DNA from: Cytospora piceicola
Taxonomy: Eukaryota > Ascomycota > Sordariomycetes > Diaporthales > Cytosporaceae
Length of the DNA: 64,000 nucleotides
NCBI GenBank assembly: GCA_023375675.1
Contig: JALQBC010000012.1
Coordinates: 310,001 to 374,000 of the forward strand
Direction of reading: 5' to 3'
Positions 46,499-58,400 of this stretch are shown here, one piece after another (within the stretch, counting starts at the first letter, position 1; every line of letters starts with the position of its first letter). The notes beneath the pieces were generated by a model, which did no database searches, was not told the DNA's origin, and was given only the letters and a program-made list of their open reading frames with translations. Both the position numbers and the translations under genes were made by a program.

Positions 46499-47734
46499 AT
46501 GCGATTCATTTCTACTTTAATCACCATCTGTACCGTTTACCTGACGACCACGGCTGCCGCAATCTTCCAGCCCAATACCGAAGCCCAACGTCCCCTCGAA
46601 CACCGACCGGCCTTCCCCAACGATGGCGACGTCTCGACCGACAGTGTCTCCAGGACCTTGTTCGCGGACCTGGAGCGCCTCGCCCGCCTCGTAGATATTA
46701 CGTACTGCGTCGGCACGACCGGGATATCCCCTCCGTTCTCGTGCGCCTCCCGCTGCAGGGACTTCCCGGGCCTGCAGCTCGCGTCGACATGGAACACGGG
46801 GGTCCTGATGAGCGACAGCTGCGGGTACGTGGCCGTCGACCACGGCGAGGGCGGGCGGGGCGGGGTGGTCATCGTGGCTTTCCGCGGGACGTACAGCCTC
46901 ACCAACACCATTGTCGACCTGAGCACCGTCCCGCAGGAGTACGTGCCGTACCCGGAGCCCGGCGGCGGCACTGGAGGGGGCAACGGGACGGGGCGGGACG
47001 GCCGCCACAGGTGTACAAACTGTACCGTGCACACGGGCTTCCTCGCGTCCTGGGCGCAGGCGCGGAAGCTCGTCCTGCCGGTGCTGGAGGGCGCCCGTGC
47101 GGAGCACCCCGGGTACCCCGTGCGCCTCGTCGGCCACTCCCTCGGCGGCGCGGTCGCCCTGCTGGCGGCGCTGGAGCTCAGGGTCGCCCTGGGCTGGGGC
47201 GACGTGGCCGTCACGACGTTCGGCGAGCCGCGGGCGGGCAACGAGGGCTTCGTCCGGTTCGTGGACCGCGTCTTCGGCCTGGACGGCGACGACGGGTATG
47301 ACCCGGACCTGGAGAGGAGGACGTACCGGCGGGTCACCCACGTCGACGACCCGGTCCCGCTGCTGCCGCTGGGCGAGTGGGGGTTCAGGCCACACGCGGG
47401 CGAGGTGTACATCGCCAAGGCCGACCTGGCCCCCGGGGCCAAGGACTTGAGGCTCTGCCGTGGGGGCGAGGACCCGGCGTGTATTGCTGGCGAGGACACT
47501 GCACTTGCGACGGCGGCGGGGGTGAAGGCCCCAGCTGGGCTGCCGCCTGGGGAGAGGGACGGGGACGGCCGGCCGGAGGCGGTGTCCAGGTTGCCCACGA
47601 GGCTCAAGCTCTGGCAGCTGCTGTTTGCTCATCGGGATTACTTCTGGAGGTTGGGGCTCTGCGTGCCTGGGGGGGACCCTTCGGACTGGGGGAGGCCCCC
47701 GTATAATGTTAGCTCGGATCCGGACGAGTTGTGA
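46499..47734 (+). CDS. Secreted fungal lipase, class 3 (alpha/beta hydrolase)
   Basis: Predicted secreted triacylglycerol lipase or related esterase. A single exon gives 411 residues. Residues 1 to about 20 (MRFISTLITICTVYLTTTAA) form a signal peptide. Class 3 features are VVIVAFRGTYSLTNTIVDLS (oxyanion region), the nucleophile elbow VGHSLGGA (S214), TFGEPRAGN, the aspartate in THVDDPVPLLP (D284) and the histidine in AHRDYFW (H378), so the catalytic triad looks complete. Several Asn-linked glycosylation sites occur. An inserted Gly-rich loop (about 155-170) is unusual. GC content is very high from about 46680 to 47600, producing long frames on both strands that are spurious. Confidence 0.9.
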   Translation: MRFISTLITICTVYLTTTAAAIFQPNTEAQRPLEHRPAFPNDGDVSTDSVSRTLFADLERLARLVDITYCVGTTGISPPFSCASRCRDFPGLQLASTWNTGVLMSDSCGYVAVDHGEGGRGGVVIVAFRGTYSLTNTIVDLSTVPQEYVPYPEPGGGTGGGNGTGRDGRHRCTNCTVHTGFLASWAQARKLVLPVLEGARAEHPGYPVRLVGHSLGGAVALLAALELRVALGWGDVAVTTFGEPRAGNEGFVRFVDRVFGLDGDDGYDPDLERRTYRRVTHVDDPVPLLPLGEWGFRPHAGEVYIAKADLAPGAKDLRLCRGGEDPACIAGEDTALATAAGVKAPAGLPPGERDGDGRPEAVSRLPTRLKLWQLLFAHRDYFWRLGLCVPGGDPSDWGRPPYNVSSDPDEL

Positions 47735-48594
47735 GTATGGCCACAGAAAAGAAAAGGCCGGTGTGGTTCGGGTAACATTTGTTTCGAAAAAGTCTAGCAC
47801 GGCGTTTGGGTGGATTGATGTTTCGTGTCCACGACACACTTTGAATACCAGTGAGTTGTATGATTTCGTGAACTTAGTGTGTAGTACATGATGAGATCCT
47901 TGGTTTTGCCCTTGGTCCTGTCTCTAATTCGAGGTAGAAGTCTTGCTCTGGTCCTTGTTCGACTGAGTCCGCTCTTTAATCATACTTTCTCGGGTGATCT
48001 CACTCGGCCGGGTTCCCAGTTGTTGATGAGAAACAACCGCTAACAGCATTGTTATCTGATTCTACCAGGTTCTATCATAGCCACTGGGGAAAAACAATGA
48101 ACTATGGCCAGCTTACAATGTCAACAGCACGGATGTATACCTGACATACCCATTCCACATCAGGGGACTGTTCCTTTCACCTCTACGGCGACGGGCCTTC
48201 CGGGATTGCGCAGCCGCGCGCGTTTAACTCGGAGTTTTCATAACGCCGGCTCTGAGCAAAGTGGGCGCGTGACATGGCCCCCAGCCCTCGGCGCTCTCCC
48301 AGGCCATTGCAATGGTCAGTCACATCACAGTGAACAATAGTTCACAACTACCTAAGCAAATAAAAGGTATGCAGGCCAAGTGGAGGTTGACATCCCCCAT
48401 GCTTCCGCGTATCGAGCGACCGCACGCTCCCACGTCCGGGTTATTACGGTCTCTCCAACCAGGGCTGAGGCTGCCTCAGGGAGCACCCCGGCCCAATCAA
48501 TGGAAACGCGGCTCAGCCCGTGGGGTCGCTGTCGTGGGTTTGTGTTCCGGGACCCGGCTGCATGGCGATGATGAGCCTGGCCAGGGCATCTGGA

Positions 48595-48613
48595 TTTTTT
48601 TTTTGGGGGGGGG
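48595..48613 (+). repeat. Homopolymer T10 followed by G9
   Basis: Ten T then nine G in non-coding DNA; such junctions are error-prone in sequencing. Confidence 0.8.
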
Positions 48614-49026
48614 AGGAGGGGCCTACAGTAGATGGGGCAAACCGCAAGGAAAAGACTGGGAAGAAAAGTTAGCAGCGGGGTGCCAACTCACAGCCGATGA
48701 GGGAGGGAGAGGAAGGCTGGAGGGGAGGGGTCAAGATCCTGGTACAAACATACATGCTTACTTACATATATACATACACACCCACACAGCCTCATCACAC
48801 ATGCCATGCGACAAAGGCCCTGAAGAGATAGGGGGAAGGAGAGAGAGAGAGAGAGACAGAAAGAGAGAGAAAAGAATAGAAGTTGGTTGCATACCTTCGG
48901 CACTGAGCGCTGTACAATGACTCTGTGGCTTGGCAGTTTAATTATTGTCATATGCTTAGATTCGAAGGTCAAAGCTGAATATGTAGGCATTCTGGCATTA
49001 GGGTATGTCCTTCTTATTACATGCAT

Positions 49027-49068
49027 GGGGGGGGGGGGTGGTTTGATTTTTTTTTGGTATTTTTTTTT
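49027..49068 (+). repeat. G12, T9 and T9 homopolymer cluster
   Basis: Twelve G at 49027-49038, nine T at 49047-49055 and nine T at 49060-49068, in non-coding DNA. Confidence 0.8.
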
Positions 49069-50501
49069 GGGCGGCTTCTGCTCAAGCATAGTAGGTCTCT
49101 GCAGCGACTAGTGTACGGGTTGTGCCTTGTTTCAATGCCCAAGACAATTGCCCGACCATGACTGATGATCCCCTTTTGGATTTGGGTTCACTTCTCTCTG
49201 TTTTTGGCCAGACAGACAGACAGTCAGGATAGGACGGATAGATAGGCCGGGTTGGGGGTCCTTCGAAATGGTCGGGGGAGTCTAGAACGCTAATAGTAAC
49301 AGCTGGCAGGTGGCAGCTAGCCCAGAAATAGAAACAAATCTGGCTGGAGTTGGGCGTGGTGACAAGTTGATTTGGCAAATTATGGTGATTTCACTTTAGG
49401 GGGGAGGCTCAGGGGCAATTGGTGAGAAGACCTGGAAGAGCCCACAGGGTTGGATGAGGGTGATCACAAGACAGTCAGTGCCAGCGAGATGAGGTCCATA
49501 GTAATGCCATAACGCCAGGTGCCCAGGTGCCCAGGTGTGCCCGGGTGGGCTCCATGGAACCCCATGGTACCAGTACCAGTAGTGTAGGTAATACCTAGGT
49601 AGTTAGTGGGGAGGAGGTACAACCCGGTCAGCTGCTGGCTGGTGATGGGGGTGGGAAAGTAGGAGTGGGAGTCAGACAGTACGGAATACAACATTGAATG
49701 GGGGACAAGGCTAGGTACCTGCCACGCTGCCTGCCTCCTCCTACATACGTAGGTACCTAAAGGTAGTATCACTACTGACGCATAGGTGGTAGGTACCTAT
49801 GTAATTACCTAGGTAGGTGGTAGTAGGTGGTAACCTTGGAACTATACAAGCCAAGACAGACAGAGAGACAGAAAAAGATAACATATTCGAGTAGATAAGA
49901 CAGGCAGACAGGCAGACAGCCAGGCAGACCGGTAAGAGGGCACGTAGAAACCCCCCTCAGAATACCAGAATATGAGAGTCTAAAACTCACCTTCAGTGGC
50001 TCCATCACACCTTCAGCTCTGCCCGTTATCACGAGCCAACTATGTACGGATACAGTTATCTCTTTCACGTGCACTAAATGGAAAGACAGACAAGACAACA
50101 GATTGACGGTCAAGACTGACGGTCAGGCGTGATAAAAGGACAGCCTGGAGCTTAGCACCTACCTGCCACAGCGGTGGTGGACACTGCAATAAGACAGGTA
50201 CCCCGCTATCTCAGCGCCCCTCACTGGTGCCCCTAGCAGTACCAGTGAAAATCAGGGCCAGGGGACCCACTAGCGCCGCCTTGCCGAACGTCTCCTTCAA
50301 AGGGACAGGCTTTCTTTCCAACTTCACACCCGACGCCCTTCTCTGCCCAAAAACAACATCACCACCAACGACGGTAAACAAAAACTCCCTGCCTGCCACT
50401 TGCAGAACCCCAGAACCTGACCTTCTCTTCCAGCTCCCCGAAACCCTTCTCTTCTATTCCTTCTTTCGCACCTGTCAATAGACCACCAACAAACCAGCAA
50501 A

Positions 50502-51821
50502 ATGGCCAACGAGGTACGTGGAACCCTGATCTGAGTTGCCCCCCCCCCCAGCTATGCCCTTCCCTCCCCAACACACACACCTGTTATTCCCAGAGATGGT
50601 GGACTGGCTGCCGTTTTCGCCCTCATCCCGTGGCGCCGTACTTGTTTGCCTCTGTACTCTTTGTTTTCTGCCTTCCCTCGTCATGTTTGCCCCCTCGCAT
50701 CGCAAATCGCTCTCTTCTGGACTTCTAGATCGCTAACTTATGGCCGCAACCCAACAGCGTGAGAGGTGTGTATCTGACTCGACTGATGCCTGCCCAACCT
50801 GCGCCACAACCAGAACTGACCCGATTTACAACACAGCAAGACCTTCCTCGCCCGCCTGTGCGAGCAGGCTGAGCGCTACGATGAGATGGTCCTCTACATG
50901 AAGGAGGTTGCCAAGCTTGGCGGTGAGCTCACTGTTGACGAGCGCAACCTGCTCTCCGTTGCCTACAAGAACGTCGTCGGTACTCGACGTGCCTCTTGGC
51001 GCATCATCTCGTCCATCGAGCAGAAGGAGGAGTCCAAGGGCTCTGAGAAGCACGTTGGCACCATCAAGGAGTACCGTACCAAGATTGAGGAGGAGCTCGA
51101 GCGGGTCTGCCAGGATGTCCTCGACGTCCTTGACGACTCCCTCATCCCCAACGCTGCTTCCGGCGAGTCTAAGGTCTTCTACCACAAGATGTAAGTTTTC
51201 TGGGTGGGATGAAACGACCCCAAGTCTCGGACTCTGTCCCGTCCCGTATTTCTGTAAAGCAAAAGCACGTGTCTGACATCAATCTCCTCCAACAGGAAGG
51301 GTGACTACCACCGTTACCTTGCCGAGTTCGCTTCCGGCGAGAAGCGCAAGACCGCCGCTACCGCTGCTCACGAGGCTTACAAGGTAAGAGCCTCCCACCC
51401 CTCCCCCGCACAATCTACGCCCAATTCCTCTCGCGCCGCCTGCTAACGTGCTCTTGTCCAGAACGCCACCGATGTCGCCCAGACCGAGCTGACCCCCACC
51501 CACCCCATCCGCCTTGGCCTGGCTCTCAACTTCTCTGTCTTCTACTACGAGATTCTGAACTCACCCGATCGCGCTTGCCACCTCGCCAAGCAGGCATTCG
51601 ATGACGCCATCGCCGAGCTTGACTCTCTGTCCGAGGAGTCTTACCGGGACAGCACTCTTATCATGCAGCTGCTCCGTGACAACCTCACCCTGTGGACCTC
51701 GTCCGACAACGGTGAGGCCGAGGCCGCTGCCCCCGCCGAGGGCGCGCCCAAGGAGGAGGAGAAGCCCGCAGAGGAGGCCGCCGAGGCCCCCAAGGCTGAG
51801 GAGCCCGCACCCGAGTCCTAA
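50502..51821 (+). CDS. bmh1: 14-3-3 protein (Bmh1/Rad24 family)
   Basis: Dimeric phosphoserine/threonine-binding adaptor of the cytosol and nucleus. Five exons, 50502-50513, 50758-50765 (8 nt), 50837-51190, 51296-51383 and 51462-51821, give 273 residues. The first two exons supply MANERE and part of Ser; splicing restores the conserved [24 protein letters not shown]. Further signatures are [20 protein letters not shown] (PROSITE-type 14-3-3 signature 1), [20 protein letters not shown] with the phosphate-binding Arg-Tyr pair, and [20 protein letters not shown] (signature 2). The acidic Ala/Glu/Pro tail is variable in the family. Intron 1 (244 bp) has branch GCTAACTT; intron 2 uses donor GTGTGT and is 71 bp. 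Confidence 0.96.
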
Positions 51822-52724
51822 ATGGCTCAACAGTCCCTTGCGCCTGCAGAAGTCGGGCACGTGTGTTGTTCCCTGCTAATCTCGAGCGTTCATGCCAAGT
51901 CAGAGGCTAGGTGACGCCGAATGAGGAGAGGAAGTGGATGGAGGTGATTTATGGCACTGGTCACGATCGGGATAACTCGTCATGGGGAGTTGGTTGCGAG
52001 GGTAGCGAGGAATGGCAGGGGCTGGGTCTACTGTTCTCTGGTCTTGGTCCCCGTCGGGAAGCTGTTTCACTGCATGGTTTTCGCGTCTTGGTCAAGCACA
52101 CCGCTGAACCTTACGCCTCCCTCGGTTGACAAACTTCTCGGAGAGTCACAGCCCTGGTTTTCCCCCATGGTTTATGTTGATTTTGTTATCTCTGCCTGTC
52201 TGCGTCTTTTGCCTTATTTCATACTGAGAGTGGTCGTCTCGGAATTCCCCCAGTGTTTATCAGTTCACAAACAGCTGTAAAGCCCCGAAAAATCAAAACA
52301 GTCACCAACCCTTCTCACTGTCTTCCGTCATGTGAACTTTTCTCGGAATTATCGCTGTTCGGAGTTCGGAACAGGCTAATGCACAAAGCAGGCAAAGGGT
52401 GTTAGTCAATGCGAGTAGGCTGCTTGGCCTGCTACGTGTTTTTGAACGGGCGGGCATCGTTAAATGACAACGCGGATAACAGTCCAGCCAGCTGCGTCTC
52501 AACGTACTCTATCCAGTAAGCAGTTTCACAATCGTGTCTTGCATTGAAACCCGCAGGTATTCGTGATCCCCCTCCCCCCCTTCCCCCCCCCTTGCCACCC
52601 CACGTCCTACATTTCGCAGGTCCGGTCAAGTGAGTGCCAGCAATTGAGTATCAGAACTGGATATTAGAGGTTCACAGGTGCAGTATGGGTGGGTACGGGT
52701 ATGTCTGGTGGTCAATCGTTGATT
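51822..52724. other. Convergent intergenic region
   Basis: 903 bp between the 14-3-3 stop (+) and the stop of the unknown minus-strand gene. A C-rich run lies near 52566-52590. No gene was seen. Confidence 0.5.
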
Positions 52725-53372
52725 CTACCCAACTTTCGGCTGACTCTTCTCCAGTAACTTTTGCGCCCGCCTCAAGCGCGCCATGCGGACGTCCAATGCT
52801 TGCTTCCCACCATCCGAACTAAACCTAGAGGCGGCAGAGGAGTCGCTGTCACCACCGCCCTCATTGGTGGCCTCCACCGAGAACATGCGCGTCGACAAGG
52901 CCGGGTCCCACACCCCCTCGTCCGGCCGGCCGCCCTCCGTAATCCTCAGGGCGCTCATGACGCCCCGTAACACCTGTCTGGCCCTACCAGGGTTCCTGCC
53001 TCCGCCCCGCGGCCCCCCAGGTGGTGCTGCCGGCTGCCCGGCTGCTGACGGAGGTCTCGGCAGGGGCTGCTGTCCCCTCCCCTCCCCTGCGAAACACCGG
53101 CCGCAGACCTGGCAGGGAGGCGCAGGCGGGGAGGAGACCGACGATGGCCTCGGTGGTGGTGGTGGTGGTGGTGGAGGTGGCCCGGGCAGGTCCGCGGGGG
53201 GGTGGCCGAAGGGCCTCCCGACGGCGCAGTCCTGCGACCGCTCCCAGCGGACCGCCTCGTCGAGCCATATCTCGACCTGCTGTCGCCGCCTCGGCCCGAG
53301 CAGCTTCTGCGCCGTCCTCGCGCCGCCGCCGCCGCCATCCCCGTCGGTGGGGGGTGCAGGGCGAGGCGTCAT
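52725..53372 (-). CDS. Unknown GC-rich protein, 3' exon; 5' end unresolved
   Basis: Not recognised. The frame from the ATG at 53372 gives 215 residues, but the same frame stays open upstream to about 53540 with protein-like, basic sequence (TAKNTYTPRGKKKKFVVFPR, then ATQAIAAT) and no further ATG. The true first exon is therefore probably spliced on from further upstream. A candidate is the ATG at 53782 (MAFRPPVLVV), but I could not fix a phase-compatible splice. Features are a predicted helix QQVEIWLDEAVRWERSQD, a poly-Pro run, an acidic/Ser patch, and a charged C-terminal helix RMARLRRAQKLLEKSQPK. A 321-codon frame on the other strand is the alternative, but its composition (Gly/Ala/Pro/Cys) looks like a shadow. 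Confidence 0.5.
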   Translation of the reverse strand: MTPRPAPPTDGDGGGGGARTAQKLLGPRRRQQVEIWLDEAVRWERSQDCAVGRPFGHPPADLPGPPPPPPPPPPRPSSVSSPPAPPCQVCGRCFAGEGRGQQPLPRPPSAAGQPAAPPGGPRGGGRNPGRARQVLRGVMSALRITEGGRPDEGVWDPALSTRMFSVEATNEGGGDSDSSAASRFSSDGGKQALDVRMARLRRAQKLLEKSQPKVG

Positions 53373-53540
53373 CGTCGCCGCTATAGCCTGGGTGGCTCGG
53401 GGAAAGACGACGAACTTCTTCTTTTTACCTCGGGGGGTATATGTGTTCTTAGCCGTCGAACCGCGCGCGGGTCGTTCTGCCGCCGCGGCGAGGCTCCGGA
53501 CTTGTTGGTTGTTTTCGTGTTTTATTTTGCAACAGGCTGT

Positions 53541-54302
53541 CTCTTATCGTTTTGGTTGGTGTTCTTGTTCTTGTTGCGGGGAGGAGGATGAAGAGGGTGG
53601 AGAAGAAGAGAAGGCACTACCCCAGGGCTCTCTCGGCCGCCATGTCGTGTTCCTTCTTCCAGCTCGCCTGCTGCCTGTGGGTGTTGCCGGGCGAGGAAGA
53701 GGAACATTGGCCGGAAGGGAGAGGAAACACGGCGGCGGGCGGCGATGACGACGACGACCAGGACTGGGGGCCGAAATGCCATGGCTGGCTGTGGTGTGTG
53801 TGTATTTGTGTGACGGGACGATATGTGTGTGGAGAGGATGGGGGAGTGTGGGTAATGGAACGGAAGTTGGGAGGGCAATATGGAATAATTTGACTGAGGA
53901 ACACGGGTGACTACGAGATGTGTGTGACAACGCACATGGAGGTGAATAGTAAGGATACATGTCGCCGGTGAAGTGCTAGTGAATCTTCATGTGTGTGTGC
54001 CCAGATGTGCAAAGACGGTTCGTGCAAGGCTACACCAAGTACAGAATGGAAAAAATTCCTGTATACAGGCGCACATACCTGGAGCACTGGTGATGACCGT
54101 CGCCTGGCCAATCGTCTTCTGACTTGGAGGTGGCGGCGACGATGCCTGAGTTACACCTCTTTCTTACCGGGGACACCACGATCCCCTCATCTCCCGAGGT
54201 CACCAATATAATCTATTTAGTAGTATGTATGCCAGACCTACGGATAATCACGGGTCAGTTTCTATCATGAAATCATCCATTCCGCATGGAGAGTACATAC
54301 AT

Positions 54303-54342
<40 letters not shown>

Positions 54343-55441
54343 TGTGTGTAAGTGTGCGCGGTTGCAGAAAAAGCTCGGGCAATTTTCCGGATGCGGTGAT
54401 TATACGGTTGATAGTGGTGTTGGTCAAGGTCGGAGGTGAGTGTGAGTATGTATGTATGTATAACTCTGTTCGATACTCAAGATTTCGGCTCCCGCCAGTT
54501 GAGACTCAGGACAGATCCGCAGCCGTTTCCGCACCTGTAATAATGCAATCTCGCTCCCAGATCGTCATCCCCTGGGGAACCATGTGCCCAAGTCCTTTTT
54601 CTAGAATACTGCTGGAAGAGGCCGAGGACTGATCCTGCTGAGTAACATCTGTGTCGTTTATCACGATTGACCACGAGGTCGAGGTCGACACCGACCATCT
54701 GAAAGGCAAGACTTTATGCCATAACGCCGGTGTGCACGTATTGACCGGATTTGTCGCGGATAACCACATCTCCCCTAGACAACGCTCGAACTATGCATCT
54801 AGATATACACCCTCAACTACCCCCACGCCCTGGAAAGTGGCATACCTACGTCCCAGCATCACTATTAGACCGCACTACAAAGCAATCTGAGGACATCCGG
54901 TTAGGATAGTCGACTTATAGAAATTTTTTGTCTTTTGTTTGCCTACTACAGATATATATATATGTATATATAGCACATACTTGACTGACATGTCTCCTCT
55001 CCTCCTTAAATTACAGCAAGACACACTCAGCTTGTCATACAAATACAACAAAAGCAGATTGCATTCCTCGGCCCCCCGCCCCTCCCCTCGCTCCCCTCAA
55101 AGATTCTTTTTTTACGCCATCGCTAGCATCGAGGGAAAATGTTCCAAGAGACCCCCCACCTCCCAAGTCTATTGCCGCCCCCATTTTGCAAAGTAACCAA
55201 CAACTCCGGCTTGCCCCTTGGCTCGAAAGAAGAGAAAGTAGAAATCGAAACAAATCCTAGTTTTGTTATCTGACAGTATCACCGTCGCAATTATGTATCC
55301 AGTCCAAGTGCCAATGCGTGTCTCGTCTCTGTGTACCAGATATGGTGGGAGATGGTACGCTTACGCGAGGTGAAAGTCGCCGTGTATTAGGGTCGACGTC
55401 TAGGCCGCGCGCATGAGTGCGCGCGTGTCCAGCAACTAATG
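53541..55441. other. Intergenic region, possibly with the first exon of the unknown gene
   Basis: About 1.9 kb. It may include the missing 5' exon of the minus-strand gene above (ATG 53782). A (TA)15 microsatellite lies at 54312-54341 and another TATATATA stretch near 54951-54972. The part near 55441 is the 3' region of the channel gene. Confidence 0.45.
54312..54341. repeat. (TA)15 microsatellite
   Basis: Uninterrupted TA dinucleotides in non-coding DNA. Confidence 0.85.
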
Positions 55442-58400
55442 TCACCGACCGACAAATTCCGCCGAGCTCCCCTCGATCTTGCCCCGGTGGTCCGAGGGGA
55501 TCCTGTGGATACTCCCATGGTTGACAGTCCCCAGACTAGTCGGCCGCAGCTCGCTAGACACCCGCCGCATCTCGGCCACATCGGACTCTTCCAGCGAAGA
55601 CACGGAAGGTGTGCCCCGGTTCGACGAAGCATCCCGCGACAGCGGCTCGAACGGAAGTCGCGATGTCGGTGTCCCGACCTGCTCGTGTTGGCGCGGTGGG
55701 CTGCCCGGGGTCAGGGTCAGGTCGCTCAATACCTCGGACCGGCGCCTTGAGCTTTTCCTGGGGACGCCAGGAGCATCCGGCATGTCTTCGACTCGCGATG
55801 TTGCGGGGTTTCTTCCCATCGAAACACGGCTGGCTTGCGACACTGCGCGGCTTGGAATGTGGAAACTCTCGCCTCTGTCGAACTCAGGCAGCCCTACTGT
55901 GGTGGGCGACTGCCCTTTTGCCTCTCCCTCGTCGGTCGACTCGCCATCCATGCTGCCGCCGTCATCGTTCAATAGGCGCGCCGACGCAGGAGGCCCATCG
56001 CTTCGCATAACAGGGGCCGGGTTCTTGGCAGCACCATCGTCAGAATCGGAATCGATAGGTCCTTTTCTAAGCACTCCCATGGCTACAGGCGTTCCCTCAG
56101 GTGGCTCTGGATCATCGTAGGCGCCCCCATCCGCTCGCATAGCAGGAGGCATCCGAGAACTCCGCACGACCTCGAATCCTTTCCCCTTCTCCTTCCTTTT
56201 GCCATTTAACATGTTCTTGAACCAGCCGGTAGCAGTTGCTACTGGGCCAGTAGGATCCGCAGGCCCCGTTCCCAATCTTCGCTGCGGCGCATCAGAATTC
56301 AGCCTTGAGCCCCGTTGCACTCCGTAGTAGAAGTCGACTTCGCGAGTAGCGTAGTCTGTTCTTGTCGGGAAGGCATATGTAGCCGACGTGGCACTGCGAT
56401 CGTTGGCCTCGAGGTCGGCCGGGTCGAGAGTTGGCCCGCCGATTTGGCTAGTCCGTCTCTGGGACCAATCACCACTAGTAGCCCAGGACGCGCGGGCCTT
56501 GGAATGTGGCGAGTGGTTATCAAGTGTACGTCTCCGCCGCCGGGGAGGCCTGTAGAAGGTGTCACCGGGGGTGTCTGCTGTAAGAGCGGTCGGCGGAAGG
56601 GGATGGCGGGTCTGCCCCGCCGCGGGAGAAGGAAGGAATGAGTAGGTGCTGGCATCGCCAGGTGTGGTTGGTGTGAAGGAGCTCGCGCCCTCGAGACGAG
56701 ATGGAGGTACCGAGGCTTCGAAGCTTGTAGTGTCGATAGCAGACACGCTTCTCTGGTGCCGGTTGAGAAGGATACCAATGCTACCAGCGGATTCGCTCCT
56801 AACGTGTCTGCTGGGGGCAATATATCCAGCCTGGGCTGGATCTTTGGCATTCAGCATCGCAGTGCTTGACACTTGGCTTTGCCTAGAGGGCCCGCCGCGC
56901 CGAGACGTCCGCCTCGAAAGCTGACGCGCGCCGAAGATTCTTGACAAAGGCCCTTGCGACAGGCCCTTGCTATCGTCGCCTCCTGCGCCCATGAGTCTAG
57001 CGATCACCTCGACGATGGTCTGCAGAGCATTCAGCATAAAACATAGCACCAGTACACCACCGTGGATCACGAGAATGACGTATCCGATCCATCCCTTTGG
57101 ACCATCGCTGACGCCTAGCTGCGGGATAAAAGCCGTCATGAGAATGATGGTCGTAAACCGCAGCACCGCAAAAAGTGTGTGGTACGCATTCATTGACGTT
57201 GGCGAGGAGAAGGGCTTGAAGGCGTGCAAAGTGATGACCTGTACAACCTCGCAAATGGCCAGGATGATGATCTGTGCGATACCAGCCGGCTGAACAGCGC
57301 CGATCCCAACACCTCGGATGAATGTCAGGAGGGGGGGGAGCAAGGCGAAGGCGGCAGCCTCGTCGGAATAAGTATTGTATAAAGGCCCGTAAAGCAGCAC
57401 AGTCGATAGGTCGTCAAACAGGACGGAACGAGGCTTGGTTGTTGTGATAAGGTATAAGAGCCATCCGGCAAAGATGAGAAGCAACACGATCGTCACGGCC
57501 GCGAGGGCTACCGTATAAGCCGGTGAGTCAGTGGCAACCACGAGCTGGAACATCGACAGTGCCACGAGGGGTAAGAGGAAGAAGTTGAAGACGATTCTGA
57601 CAACATTGCCCACGGTGAAGGGGAGGTTCTTGTTGCGCAGATCCTCCTCCTGGACATTCTTCACGTGGCGGTAGACCCATTGTGCCGCAAAGCCGAGTTG
57701 AGTTATGAGCGCCGCGCTCCCTATAATGACCAGAAGCCAGACCATCATTCCAGCCCAGATATCCTCAACATTGCTCATGCCGACCAGCTGCGCAACCTCC
57801 TGAAGGCCGTAGGTGCCGTTGGTGAAATAGATGCCGTCCCTCAAGTTTTGCCATCCGGGATCGTGGGTCACAAAACTCTCATTGAACATCAAGGCAGACC
57901 ATGACGCCTGGCTCACAATCGGCTGGTAGAACCCAGGATATTGCAAGGTGAGACCGCCTGTCAGTGCCACGAATTGGATGTACTGCAGGCAATCGCCGAA
58001 TCCCGGAGTCACCAGACGGAGGAGGTCGTTATGTCTTCCAAAATTCGAGCTCCAGTGGAATATGTCCGTTGTGCCCCATGGACTATAGATACTGGCGAAA
58101 ACCGTAGCGAATCCAACAGAAAGCAGAACTAACAGAGGCAAGAATTTCAACATCCAGGCCAAGCCTCCCAGGTCCGGAGTGATTGTTGCCGTGATACACC
58201 CGATGCTGCTTTTCGCAGTATCGCCGTAGATGATCGAAAATGTTGGCGAGAATGACGTGAAAGCGTAAGTCGAATAGAAGTCCTTTGTCATCGTGACAGA
58301 CGGTAGGCCGTTCGGGATCATTCTACACCACATATTAGTTACTTCCCGCCTTGGTACTCAAATTCCTAGAAAATCATCAGGGTCAGGAGAATGGCCTATG

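Larger units (their letters stand above)
47735..50501. other. Intergenic region with many simple repeats
   Basis: About 2.8 kb upstream of 14-3-3. It contains T10G9 at 48595-48613, a GA tract near 48839-48875, G12 and two T9 runs at 49027-49068, and clusters of ACCTAGGTAGG motifs near 49580-49610 and 49745-49830. A 202-codon frame (48312-48920) is mostly simple sequence and not a gene. The part just upstream of 50502 is probably the 14-3-3 leader. Confidence 0.55.

Noticed and set aside
41506..47734. Secondary-metabolite gene cluster
   Set aside because: There is a transporter but no polyketide, peptide, terpene or tailoring enzyme nearby.
46462..47839. 279-codon plus frame and 440- and 356-codon minus frames over the lipase gene
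   Set aside because: The lipase frame has a signal peptide and complete catalytic triad; the others are Arg/Pro/Gly-rich shadows caused by high GC.
48312..48920. 202-codon plus-strand frame
   Set aside because: It crosses a T/G homopolymer and a GA microsatellite and has no domain-like sequence.
52783..53748. 321-codon plus-strand frame opposite the unknown minus-strand gene
   Set aside because: Its Gly/Ala/Pro/Cys-rich composition and long poly-Gly stretch look like the complement of the minus-strand poly-Pro protein, which has better helix-forming segments.
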